DNA of 21,695 bases from UBA12068 sp964452415 (GCA_964452415.1 CAYVME010000016.1:1-21695); one strand, 5' to 3'; positions 7,881 through 15,270 are shown, numbered from the stretch's first letter. Translations and numbers: made by a program. The notes: generated by a model from the letters alone, not told the origin.

Positions 7881-8303
7881 ATGAATCAAAAAATAAAAAT
7901 GACAATAATTATTTTGATTTTGTTGGCTACGGTGGGCGTATTGGTATTTTTGATAGCAAAGTCAAAAGAAAAAACTCCAATTGCAGTTCAGCCACAGACT
8001 GTTCAAACTGAGACACCTATCAATAGAGAAACGGATCCCTCATTGGTTGTGATTGAAAGAGAGATCCCCAACGAGATTGAAGGTAGGGTGGTTGGTATAT
8101 CAAGGACTATGATTGTCATTGATGATCCAGCCGGAGCATATGAGCTTAATTTGAAAAATGAAACAAAAATGACAAGTAGTATTGATGGTGGAGAACCCAA
8201 GAAGATTAATCTCATGAACTTGAAGGCAGGATTGACGGTCAGTGTTAAGGTGGATTCCTCAACTAAAGATGTGCTGGAACTGGTTGTCATTAAAGAAAAA
8301 TAG
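7881..8303 (+). CDS. Membrane-anchored protein with small beta-domain (DUF5666-like)
   Basis: The 140-residue protein has a hydrophobic N-terminal segment (about 7-26) followed by Lys and a Pro/Thr/Gln linker, then a domain of about 75 residues. The pattern EGRVVGIS...MIVIDD...YELNL...ETKM...NLKAGLTVSVKVD resembles the small OB-like DUF5666 domains, in which one strand set carries an ion- or ligand-like loop; this is pattern likeness only. It starts 58 bases after the Cys-rich protein with no terminator between, so cotranscription is likely, and a strong terminator follows at 8335. Function unknown, probably extracytoplasmic. Confidence 0.82.
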   Translation: MNQKIKMTIIILILLATVGVLVFLIAKSKEKTPIAVQPQTVQTETPINRETDPSLVVIEREIPNEIEGRVVGISRTMIVIDDPAGAYELNLKNETKMTSSIDGGEPKKINLMNLKAGLTVSVKVDSSTKDVLELVVIKEK

Positions 8304-8334
8304 CATATTAACGTCGGTAGTTTTATCAGAATTG

Positions 8335-8369
8335 AAAAAAGTGATTCCTTGGCTTGGAATCACTTTTTT
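8335..8369 (+). terminator. 14-bp hairpin terminator after the 7881 gene
   Basis: Perfect stem 8335-8348 with 8356-8369, a seven-base loop TTGGCTT, six A on the left foot and six T on the right foot. It closes the 5903-8303 envelope gene cluster and may act in both directions. Confidence 0.9.
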
Positions 8370-8538
8370 AACTCACCATGTCTTTCCATTATACACCTTT
8401 TTTGACAAAAAGTCAAGTGATTGCGGGAGGAGGTTTTTGGGTGTAGAATAGGCAAGTAAACAGACATGAAAGGCGTATGAATATGCAGACTCTCAAGAAA
8501 GGGTTTTTGTGTGTTGTGTTGCTGGAGTTTTAATTGTG

Positions 8539-8657
8539 TATTTTTGCTTTACCCATTTCCTCTCTCGATACGCTCACAATCAGGAACTATGATTGTTTCG
8601 CTAAGAGCTCGCTCTCGCTCACTATAGTCTCGAAAGAAAAAGGGCAAAACAAAAATA
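8539..8657. repeat. MITE-like element with imperfect terminal inverted repeats
   Basis: The arms 8539-8568 and 8630-8657 are imperfect inverted repeats of 28-30 bases, both starting TATTTTTG when read inward and sharing T-runs, a CCC and TCGA at the inner end. Between them lies a 7-bp perfect hairpin (8576-8582 with 8590-8596) and a stretch of GAGC/GCTC words. There is no ORF inside. The arms resemble the repeat at the window ends in outline (TATTTTT, T-run, GCCC, CGAGA). It could be a small non-autonomous element or a dispersed palindromic repeat. Confidence 0.55.
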
Positions 8658-8664
8658 TTGGAGT

Positions 8665-8693
8665 TTGGAAATTGAATCATTGGAAACTATTTA
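8665..8693 (+). promoter_or_regulatory. Possible secA promoter
   Basis: TTGGAA at 8665-8670 and TATTTA at 8688-8693 are separated by 17 bases. The boxes are imperfect, and in AT-rich DNA such matches arise by chance. The implied leader is about 30 bases. Confidence 0.33.
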
Positions 8694-8730
8694 GAAATTA
8701 GGAATTAAAAATTAGAAATTTTATATCCGT

Positions 8731-11370
8731 ATGGCATTATTCAGCAAACTATTTGGCTCAAATGAAAGAGAGATCAACAAGCTCAGACCGATTGTGGAAA
8801 AAATCAATTCTTTTGAGCCTGCAATGATAAAATTGTCAGATGAAGAATTGAAAGCTAAAGCTGCCGAATTTCGCGAGCGACTCAAAAAAGGAGAGACGCT
8901 GGACGATATTTTGCCAGAAGCTTTTGCGGTTGTTCGCGAAACAGCCAAGCGCGTCAGCAACACCAGGCACTTTGATGTGCAGATGCTTGGCGGAATTGCG
9001 CTTCATCAAGGAAAAATAACTGAAATGAAAACTGGCGAAGGAAAAACTTTGACCTCGACACTTCCAATTTATCTCAATGCGATTGAAGGCAAGGGCGTGC
9101 ATGTGGTTACGGTTAATGATTATCTGGCAAAACGCGACTGCAATTGGATGGGTTCAATTTATCATGCACTTGGACTTTCAACCGCTTGCATCATGCACGA
9201 TGTTTCATATTCGTATCAACCACAAATCATGGATGGCGACGAGGTGAGCGTTGAGATGGAAAATTTGACTGAAATCAGCAGGAGAGAGGCCTATGCTTCA
9301 GACATCACTTATGGAACAAACAATGAATTTGGATTTGATTATCTTCGTGACAACATGGTTCAAAGTTCTGAGCAAATGAGTCAGCGCGAACTTAATTTTG
9401 CAATTGTGGATGAAGTTGATTCAATTTTGATTGATGAAGCTCGAACACCGCTGATCATTTCTGCGCCAGACAGTGAGTCAACCAAACTTTATCAGAGATT
9501 TGCCCAGCTGGTTCCAAGACTCAAGGAAAAAGAAGACTACGAAGTTGATGAGAAAATGAAAGCCGTGACTTTGACTGAAAACGGAATGTCAAAAGTTGAA
9601 AAAGAACTTGGAGTTGGAAATATCTATGAACTTGGAAAAATCAGCTATGTTCATCATCTTGAGCAATCACTCAAGGCCGAAGTTTTGTTCAAGTTAGACA
9701 AAGACTATGTGGTCAAAGACGGACAAGTGATTATTGTGGATGATTTCACAGGAAGACTAATGGAGGGGCGAAGATATTCTGACGGTCTTCACCAAGCAAT
9801 CGAAGCCAAGGAGGGAGTGGAGGTTCAAAAGGAATCTCGAACACTGGCGACAATCACTTTTCAAAACTATTTCCGCATGTATGACAAATTGGCCGGAATG
9901 ACAGGAACTGCCACGACCAGCGCAGAAGAATTTGCCAAAGTGTACAAAATTGATGTTTTGGAAATTCCAACAAACAAAACTTTGATCAGAAAAGATTATC
10001 CAGATGTGGTGTATAAAACTGAGAAAGGAAAATTTGATGCGATCGTGCAAGAAATCAAAGAAAATCATGAAAAAGGACAGCCGTTTTTGGTTGGAACTGT
10101 GGCGATTGAAAAATCAGAATATTTGAGTGCATTGCTCACTCGCGAAGGTGTGGCGCATGAGGTTTTGAACGCCAAACATCATGAAAGAGAAGCATCCATA
10201 ATCGCTGGCGCTGGTCAACTCGGAGCAGTGACAATCGCCACCAACATGGCTGGACGAGGAACTGACATCAAACTTGGCGAAGGCGTCAAAGAAGTTGGAG
10301 GCTTGTATGTTATCGGAACTGAAAGGCATGAAGCTCGTCGCATTGACAATCAGCTTCGAGGTCGCGCTGGTCGTCAGGGTGATCCTGGAGTCACGCAATT
10401 TTTTGTGTCTCTTGAAGATGAGCTTATGCGAAGATTTGGAGGAGATCGCTTGAAGAACATGATGGACACGCTTGGTCTTCCGGAGGATCAGCCAATTCAA
10501 AATGCAATTATTTCCCGAACAATTGAAAGCGCTCAATCAAAAATTGAGGGTTATAATTTTGACATTCGAAAACATGTTTTGGACTATGACGATGTGATGA
10601 ACAAGCAACGCGAAGTTGTGTACAAAAAAAGAAAAGAAGTTTTGAAGGCCAAAGAGATTAAAAATGAAATTCTGGGTTATGTTGAAGAAGAAATTGAAAG
10701 AAATGTTTCAGTGCATTGTGTTGGCGAAGATTATGAATGGGACACCCAAGTTATTTCAAACGAATTGCAAAATATTTTCCCATTTGTTGAAAATGATCGC
10801 AAGAAACTGGAATCAATTCGAGAGGATAAATCAAAAAACAGTCCTGAGAAAATTTCTTTAATTTTGGAATATGCCATGGCAAAAGCAAAAGAGGCATATA
10901 TTCAAAAAGAAGCTGAAATTGGAGCGGACAATTTGCGCCAAATTGAAAAGGCGATTGTGCTTCAAACAATCGACACTCTTTGGATGAATCATCTTGATGA
11001 AATCGATTATCTTCGCCAAGGAATTGGTCTTCGGGGTTATGGACAACGAGATCCACTTATTGAATACAAAAGAGAAGCTTTTCATATGTTTTCGCATTTA
11101 ATGGAAAACATGCGTTCAACAACAGTGAAAACAATTTTCAAAATCTCAATGGTCTCAGCTCAACCTTCTGCTCAAGTTTCCGTTGAGCCTAAAAACATTC
11201 AATTTCAAGGAGCCCAGGAGAATATTTCGCAATTTTCCGACGCCAAAACGGAGAGTGGAAATGAAGCTCCTGCTCCTCAAAAACCAATCATAAACAAGGA
11301 TAATATTGGAAGAAATGATCCTTGCCCTTGCGATTCAGGCAAGAAGTTTAAAAAATGTTGTGGGAAATAA
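8731..11370 (+). CDS. secA: Preprotein translocase ATPase SecA
   Basis: SecA is the cytosolic motor that pushes unfolded preproteins through SecYEG. The 879-residue protein is of normal length. It shows the N-terminal MALFSKLFGS start, Walker A TGEGKT at 101-106, DEVD at 227-230 followed by the SILIDEARTPLIIS segment, the helicase-type NMAGRGTDIKLG and QLRGRAGRQGDPG of the second nucleotide-binding domain, and a C-terminal zinc-binding tail with C865, C867, C876 and C877 (the SecB/ribosome-contacting type). The ATG has no Shine-Dalgarno sequence. A terminator follows at 11397. It is separated from secD by two unrelated genes, so it is a lone transcription unit rather than part of a sec operon. 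Confidence 0.98.
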   Translation: MALFSKLFGSNEREINKLRPIVEKINSFEPAMIKLSDEELKAKAAEFRERLKKGETLDDILPEAFAVVRETAKRVSNTRHFDVQMLGGIALHQGKITEMKTGEGKTLTSTLPIYLNAIEGKGVHVVTVNDYLAKRDCNWMGSIYHALGLSTACIMHDVSYSYQPQIMDGDEVSVEMENLTEISRREAYASDITYGTNNEFGFDYLRDNMVQSSEQMSQRELNFAIVDEVDSILIDEARTPLIISAPDSESTKLYQRFAQLVPRLKEKEDYEVDEKMKAVTLTENGMSKVEKELGVGNIYELGKISYVHHLEQSLKAEVLFKLDKDYVVKDGQVIIVDDFTGRLMEGRRYSDGLHQAIEAKEGVEVQKESRTLATITFQNYFRMYDKLAGMTGTATTSAEEFAKVYKIDVLEIPTNKTLIRKDYPDVVYKTEKGKFDAIVQEIKENHEKGQPFLVGTVAIEKSEYLSALLTREGVAHEVLNAKHHEREASIIAGAGQLGAVTIATNMAGRGTDIKLGEGVKEVGGLYVIGTERHEARRIDNQLRGRAGRQGDPGVTQFFVSLEDELMRRFGGDRLKNMMDTLGLPEDQPIQNAIISRTIESAQSKIEGYNFDIRKHVLDYDDVMNKQREVVYKKRKEVLKAKEIKNEILGYVEEEIERNVSVHCVGEDYEWDTQVISNELQNIFPFVENDRKKLESIREDKSKNSPEKISLILEYAMAKAKEAYIQKEAEIGADNLRQIEKAIVLQTIDTLWMNHLDEIDYLRQGIGLRGYGQRDPLIEYKREAFHMFSHLMENMRSTTVKTIFKISMVSAQPSAQVSVEPKNIQFQGAQENISQFSDAKTESGNEAPAPQKPIINKDNIGRNDPCPCDSGKKFKKCCGK

Positions 11371-11396
11371 GTTTGAGATGATGAGTCTTTCAAGAG

Positions 11397-11420
11397 CCGA
11401 TTAGAAATAATCGGTTTTTT
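11397..11420 (+). terminator. Terminator after secA
   Basis: A 7-bp stem CCGATTA/TAATCGG with a GAAA tetraloop (11397-11414) is followed by six T (11415-11420). Weaker pairing extends outward on both feet. The T-run ends one base before the next promoter word. Confidence 0.85.
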
Positions 11421-11421
11421 G

Positions 11422-11432
11422 TGTGGTATAAT
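11422..11432 (+). promoter_or_regulatory. Extended -10 promoter (TGTGGTATAAT) of the Nudix gene
   Basis: Perfect TATAAT at 11427-11432 with an extended -10 TG, directly after the secA terminator T-run. The ATG at 11440 is only seven bases beyond the box, where transcription would be expected to begin, so the message should be leaderless. Confidence 0.8.
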
Positions 11433-11439
11433 TGATTAT

Positions 11440-11916
11440 ATGAAATATTTATCTTTTGAAAAATCTGTGGGCGGAGTGGTGTATCGAAAACAGGGAGATG
11501 AAACCTTTTTTCTTTTGGTGCAATATCGATCTTGGCAGTGGGATTTTCCAAAAGGTCATGTTGAGGAAGACGAAAGCGAAGAACAAACACTCAGAAGAGA
11601 AATTCTGGAAGAAACTGGAATAACGGATCTTGAAATTTTGCCAAATTTTCGATCATCAGTTCGATATTTTTATACCGCCAAGGGGAATGAAAAAAATGAG
11701 CGGATTGCAAAAGGTGAGGGAATTTATATTTTCAAAAATGCAGTGTATTATGCGGTCAAAACAAATCAAGAAGATGTGAGGATAGATTTTGAAAATAAGG
11801 CTTTTGTGTGGCTTTCATTTGATGAGACATACAAAAAACTTGGTAATGATGGTTCGAGAAAAGTTCTCATTGAAGTTGCAAGTGCTCTAGGCATCAAAAA
11901 GGATAAGTTGGTTTAA
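11440..11916 (+). CDS. Nudix hydrolase
   Basis: Nudix enzymes hydrolyse nucleoside diphosphates linked to another group, using Mg2+ held by the Nudix box. The box is complete at residues 39-61: G39, then E at the sixth following position, and REILEETG near the end. The N-terminal VGGVVYR and WDFPKGH are typical of the diadenosine-polyphosphate/NTP-cleaning branch, but the substrate cannot be told. The 158-residue length is normal. An in-frame TTG at 11419 would extend it by seven residues, but that region is occupied by the promoter, so I place the start at the ATG at 11440. Its mRNA is probably leaderless. Confidence 0.92.
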   Translation: MKYLSFEKSVGGVVYRKQGDETFFLLVQYRSWQWDFPKGHVEEDESEEQTLRREILEETGITDLEILPNFRSSVRYFYTAKGNEKNERIAKGEGIYIFKNAVYYAVKTNQEDVRIDFENKAFVWLSFDETYKKLGNDGSRKVLIEVASALGIKKDKLV

Positions 11917-11992
11917 GCTTGGCAAGATTGATTTCGTGTATATAGTTAAGACAGGTTAATAATAATTAGCTCAAAGAGCTTAGTTTATAAAA

Positions 11993-12000
11993 AAGGAGGA
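11993..12000 (+). promoter_or_regulatory. Strong Shine-Dalgarno sequence (AAGGAGGA)
   Basis: A full-length anti-16S match placed eight bases before the ATG at 12009. Most other genes in the window, including secA, tyrS and the ATPase gene, show no comparable site. Confidence 0.88.
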
Positions 12001-12008
12001 TATCCGTA

Positions 12009-12194
12009 ATGTCTAATCAAAAGAGTAATCATGAAGATGATAAGGGAAAAAGTATTGGTTCTTTCGGTCTTGTGATTGCTTGTGTGCTACTTGTTCTATA
12101 TGTGGCGGTGAATTTACATATTGAACTAAGAGCAAAAAATTTGCGAGAAAGTAGTAGCAATAAAAAAGTGTCAGCAGAAATTGTGAAAAAGTAA
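12009..12194 (+). CDS. Small single-helix membrane protein
   Basis: I do not recognise this 61-residue protein. A polar, charged N-terminus (about 1-17) is followed by one hydrophobic helix (about 19-36) and a basic C-terminal tail. It is supported as a real gene by a strong Shine-Dalgarno sequence, AAGGAGGA at 11993-12000, eight bases before the ATG, and by a hairpin terminator directly after the stop. Such a ribosome binding site is rare in this window. No clear promoter is seen in the 92 bases after the Nudix gene. Confidence 0.82.
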   Translation: MSNQKSNHEDDKGKSIGSFGLVIACVLLVLYVAVNLHIELRAKNLRESSSNKKVSAEIVKK

Positions 12195-12199
12195 AGAAG

Positions 12200-12237
12200 C
12201 GGCAATCCAAATTATGGATTGCCGTGTTATTTTGTTT
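12200..12237 (+). terminator. Terminator after the 61-residue membrane protein
   Basis: A 10-bp perfect stem, CGGCAATCCA with TGGATTGCCG (12200-12224), with a five-base AATTA loop, is followed by a T-rich stretch broken by single G and A bases. Confidence 0.82.
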
Positions 12238-12250
12238 GAATCTGCTAATG

Positions 12251-12277
12251 TTGCATTTTTGTTTTTAATGATATAAA
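12251..12277 (+). promoter_or_regulatory. Probable secDF promoter
   Basis: TATAAA at 12272-12277 has an extended -10 TG (12269-12270), with TTGCAT 15 bases upstream at 12251-12256. Transcription would start near 12284, giving a leader of about 90 bases before the preferred secD ATG. Confidence 0.45.
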
Positions 12278-12341
12278 ATTAAGAAACATGAATTTGGCTC
12301 AATAGAACTATATATTTAGCATATAAATTGGAAGTTGGTTT

Positions 12342-12354
12342 TGACCAATGGTCA
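12342..12354. promoter_or_regulatory. 13-bp palindrome in the secD leader
   Basis: TGACCAATGGTCA is a perfect 6+1+6 palindrome, 20 bases before the secD ATG at 12374. It could be an operator or a short hairpin near the ribosome binding region. No regulator is encoded nearby, and there is no second copy that I noticed. Confidence 0.35.
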
Positions 12355-12373
12355 TTCAAATTTCTACTACTGG

Positions 12374-14047
12374 ATGAATACAAAGAAAAAATTGCAATTG
12401 AAATTTGCAGGAGTGGTGCTGTTGGCTGTTTTTGTTGGTTTGGTTTCATATCCTCAGGCCACGGCCAAGGTTCCAAAATTGTATGATTCAATAAACAAAC
12501 TCAAAATCAATTTGGGTCTTGATTTGCAGGGTGGAATTCATCTGGAATACAAGGCCGATGTTGCCAACATTGGCTCATCAAAGATTGATGAGGCCTTGGA
12601 AGGGGCTCAGAATGTGATTGAAAGGCGCGTCAATGCTTTTGGTGTTGGTGAGCCATTGGTGCAGACTGCAAAAAGTGGAAGCGAATATAGGATTATTGTG
12701 GAGCTTCCGGGAATTAAAAATATTGACGAAGCAAAACAGAAAATCAAGGATGCTCCAGCTCTTGAATTTAAGGAGGAAGGTACTCCTGATCCACAGATAA
12801 TTGCCATGTTTGAGCAGGCCAATACTACAAAAAAAACAAAAGCTCAAAAAATTCTTGATGAGGTGAAGGATGGTGGCGATTTTTCACAGCTTTCAAAAGA
12901 TAATAGTGAAGATCCAAGTTCCAAGGATAAAGGTGGTGATTTGGATTTTGCCAAAAAAGGAACATATGTGCCAGAATTTGACAAAGCTCTTTTTGATTCT
13001 AATTTGAAACCAGGAGAAGTTTATGCTGAATTGATCGAAACAGAATTTGGATGGCACATTATCAAGTTTATCGAATCAAGAGGAGAGGGCGAAGATTTGG
13101 AGGTTCATGGGGCACACATTCTATTTGCTAAATTGGATGCAGCGCAAGATCCAAGATTTAAATATCAAGAAACTGGACTTACTGGAAAGAACTTAAAAAA
13201 TGCCACGGCCCAATATTCTCAAGGACAAGGATTGGGAGAGCCTGAGGTGTCACTTCAATTTGATGATGAGGGTACAAAGCTTTTTGCTGATCTTACAAAG
13301 AAAAATCTCAATAAACAAATCGCAATCTTTTTGGATGGAGAACTTCAGATTGCGCCAACGGTTCAAGTTGAAATCACAAATGGACAAGCCGTGATAACAG
13401 GTGGGTATACATTCAAAGAGGCCAAGGACATTGCAGACAGATTGAATCAAGGAGCACTTCCTGTTCCTTTGACTTTGGTTGGTCAGCAAAGCGTTGAGGC
13501 AACATTGGGTGCTGATTCACTTCGAAGCATTTTAATTGCGGGTGCAATTGGTTTGGGTGCGGTGGTTGTTTTCATGCTCATTTTCTATCGTTTTCTTGGA
13601 CTTGTCGCCTCATTGGCTTTGCTTATTTATACTGGACTGATGATTACGATTTTCAAGATGACTGGAATCACGCTGACACTTTCTGGTATTGCTGGATTCG
13701 TGCTTTCGATCGGTATGGCAGTTGATGCAAACATTCTGATTTTCGAAAGAACCAAAGAAGAAATTCGCGGAGGACGCACAATTGCAAATTCTCTGGAAGA
13801 AGGATTTAAACGAGCTTGGACTTCAATTCGAGATGGAAACATTTCCTCGCTCCTCACTGCTGGAATCTTGTATTTGATGGGAACCGGATTTGTGAAAGGT
13901 TTTGCTGCTTCACTTTTTATTGGTGTGGTGGTTTCAATGTTCACAGCGGTTGTGATAACCAGAACAATGCTTAAATTTATAATCAGTGATTGGATCCATG
14001 GTCGAACATGGATGGTTGGTGTAAGCAAAAAAAGTATCAAGGAATAA
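12374..14047 (+). CDS. secD: SecD with embedded parvulin-type prolyl isomerase domain
   Basis: SecD, with SecF, uses the proton gradient to complete protein export on the outer side of the membrane. The 557-residue protein has an N-terminal helix (about 8-25), the first periplasm-facing domain starting at INLGLDLQGGIHLEY, and C-terminal helices with the conserved AVDANILIFERTKEEIRGG. Inside the first domain, at about residues 136-262, is extra sequence between LEFKEE and TGLTGKNL. It reads as a parvulin (PpiC) domain: AQKILDEVKDGGDF, SEDPSS (D180), GGDLDF (187-192), VPEF (F202), TEFGWHII (H228), then VHGAHILFA (H248). The HIL strand normally comes first in parvulins, so the domain appears circularly permuted. 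The upstream in-frame TTG at 12335 is rejected, because the ATG at 12374 begins directly with a Lys-rich signal-anchor. secF follows after four bases. Confidence 0.95.
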   Translation: MNTKKKLQLKFAGVVLLAVFVGLVSYPQATAKVPKLYDSINKLKINLGLDLQGGIHLEYKADVANIGSSKIDEALEGAQNVIERRVNAFGVGEPLVQTAKSGSEYRIIVELPGIKNIDEAKQKIKDAPALEFKEEGTPDPQIIAMFEQANTTKKTKAQKILDEVKDGGDFSQLSKDNSEDPSSKDKGGDLDFAKKGTYVPEFDKALFDSNLKPGEVYAELIETEFGWHIIKFIESRGEGEDLEVHGAHILFAKLDAAQDPRFKYQETGLTGKNLKNATAQYSQGQGLGEPEVSLQFDDEGTKLFADLTKKNLNKQIAIFLDGELQIAPTVQVEITNGQAVITGGYTFKEAKDIADRLNQGALPVPLTLVGQQSVEATLGADSLRSILIAGAIGLGAVVVFMLIFYRFLGLVASLALLIYTGLMITIFKMTGITLTLSGIAGFVLSIGMAVDANILIFERTKEEIRGGRTIANSLEEGFKRAWTSIRDGNISSLLTAGILYLMGTGFVKGFAASLFIGVVVSMFTAVVITRTMLKFIISDWIHGRTWMVGVSKKSIKE

Positions 14048-14051
14048 ATTT

Positions 14052-14954
14052 ATGATTAATATAATTGGAAAAACAAAATATTCGTATATCTTTTCGGGAA
14101 TTCTGACCGTGCTTAGTGTTTTGAGTTTGTCTGTATGGGGATTGAAATATGACATTGATTTCACAGGTGGAACTCGCATGGTGGTCAAATTTGCCAGTCA
14201 GGTTCCAGCAAAAGAGGAAATCGTTGATGTTCTCAAAGATTTGAATTTGAGCAGTTTGACTTTGCAGACTTCGGAAAATAATTCCATGGTGGTGAGATAT
14301 GCCTCAGAAGATGACAAAACAAATGATGAAGTTTGGAAAGCTTTGAATGGGAAATACAGCGACGCAACTCAATCAAGCGTAGACTTCATAAACTCGACAG
14401 TTTCAGGAGAACTCAAATCAAAATCGCTCAGCGCAATTGCCTTGGCAATTGTCACAATCATGGCCTATATTGCTTGGGCTTTTCGAAAAGTTTCACGGCC
14501 AGTTGAATCTTGGAAATATGGCGTTGGAGCAGCGATTGCCTTGGCCCATGATATTATGATAACCACTGGAGTTTTTTCAGTGCTTGGACATTTCTATGGC
14601 GTTGAAATTGGAATTCCTTTTATTGCGGCGCTCCTGACCATTCTTGGATTTTCAGTTCACGACACGATTGTGGTGTATGACAGAACTCGTGAAAATTTGC
14701 TTCGAGGTTCAAGCAAAGAACCCTTTGAGGAAGTGGTCAATCGAAGCTTGAATGAAACTTTGGTCCGATCAATCAACACTTCAATGACAGTTGTTATCAC
14801 ACTTTTGGCGATATATCTTTTCGGTGGAGAGTCAATCAAATATTTCTCTTTGGCACTTTTGGTGGGTGTTGTTTTCGGAACATATTCATCGATTTTCGTG
14901 GCTTCAGCCTTATTAGTAACAAGTCATGAGTTGACACTGAAGTACAAAAAGTAA
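14052..14954 (+). CDS. secF: Protein translocase subunit SecF
   Basis: SecF is the partner of SecD in the membrane complex that finishes translocation and recycles SecYEG. The 300-residue protein has an N-terminal helix (about 9-29), the DIDFTGGT motif at 34-41, a small extracytoplasmic domain to about residue 120, and five further helices with the conserved GFSVHDTIVVYDRTRENL (H203, D204) and a C-terminal YSSIFVA segment. No isomerase insert is seen here, unlike in SecD. The ATG lies four bases after the secD stop, so translation is likely coupled. Confidence 0.97.
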   Translation: MINIIGKTKYSYIFSGILTVLSVLSLSVWGLKYDIDFTGGTRMVVKFASQVPAKEEIVDVLKDLNLSSLTLQTSENNSMVVRYASEDDKTNDEVWKALNGKYSDATQSSVDFINSTVSGELKSKSLSAIALAIVTIMAYIAWAFRKVSRPVESWKYGVGAAIALAHDIMITTGVFSVLGHFYGVEIGIPFIAALLTILGFSVHDTIVVYDRTRENLLRGSSKEPFEEVVNRSLNETLVRSINTSMTVVITLLAIYLFGGESIKYFSLALLVGVVFGTYSSIFVASALLVTSHELTLKYKK

Positions 14955-14977
14955 ATTTTTAAATTCATTTAAATATT

Positions 14978-15250
14978 ATGAGCATATTAGACGCTTTCAA
15001 AAAGAAAAAAGACAAGAATGCTGATCCGATGGATCCAGCCAACATGGGTTTCATGCAGAGAATGGCAATGAAGAAACTGGAAAAGATGAGCCCAGAAGAA
15101 AGAGAGAAATTGATGAAAAAAGTGATGACACCAGAAAACATCAATAAGAATAAGGCTGATATCCTGAAAACCATCGAACAACTTCAGAAATCAGGAAAGA
15201 TGAATTCTCACCAAGCCTTTGAAGCCAAGAAAAGATTGGGACTGCTGTAG
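14978..15250 (+). CDS. Small charged helical protein, unknown function
   Basis: I do not recognise this 90-residue soluble protein. It is rich in Lys, Glu and Met, with no signal peptide or membrane segment. The N-terminal part is a lysine patch (KKKKDKN), the middle has a Met-rich stretch (GFMQRMAMKKLEKM) followed by SPEEREKLMKKVMTP, and the C-terminal third looks like a helical hairpin ending KKRLGLL. It starts 23 bases after secF with no terminator between them and is followed by a strong one, so it is the last gene of the secDF unit. A role linked to export or to the membrane surface is only a guess from position. Confidence 0.8.
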   Translation: MSILDAFKKKKDKNADPMDPANMGFMQRMAMKKLEKMSPEEREKLMKKVMTPENINKNKADILKTIEQLQKSGKMNSHQAFEAKKRLGLL

Positions 15251-15270
15251 AAACAATTTTGGAAAATTTT

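Larger units (their letters stand above)
8370..8730 (+). other. Non-coding spacer upstream of secA
   Basis: I see no gene on either strand here. The block holds a short TTGAC/GTCAA hairpin near 8402-8416, the MITE-like inverted repeat at 8539-8657, a possible secA promoter at 8665-8693, and a degenerate A/T tract (8691-8722) in which ATTAGAAATT-like words repeat just before the secA start. Confidence 0.7.

Noticed and set aside
8402..8449. Promoter with TTGACA at 8402 and TAGAAT at 8444
   Set aside because: The boxes are 36 bases apart, about twice the workable spacing; the TTGACA is part of a small TTGAC/GTCAA hairpin.
11419..11439. Upstream TTG start for the Nudix gene
   Set aside because: The added residues are encoded by the promoter word itself and do not resemble the family.
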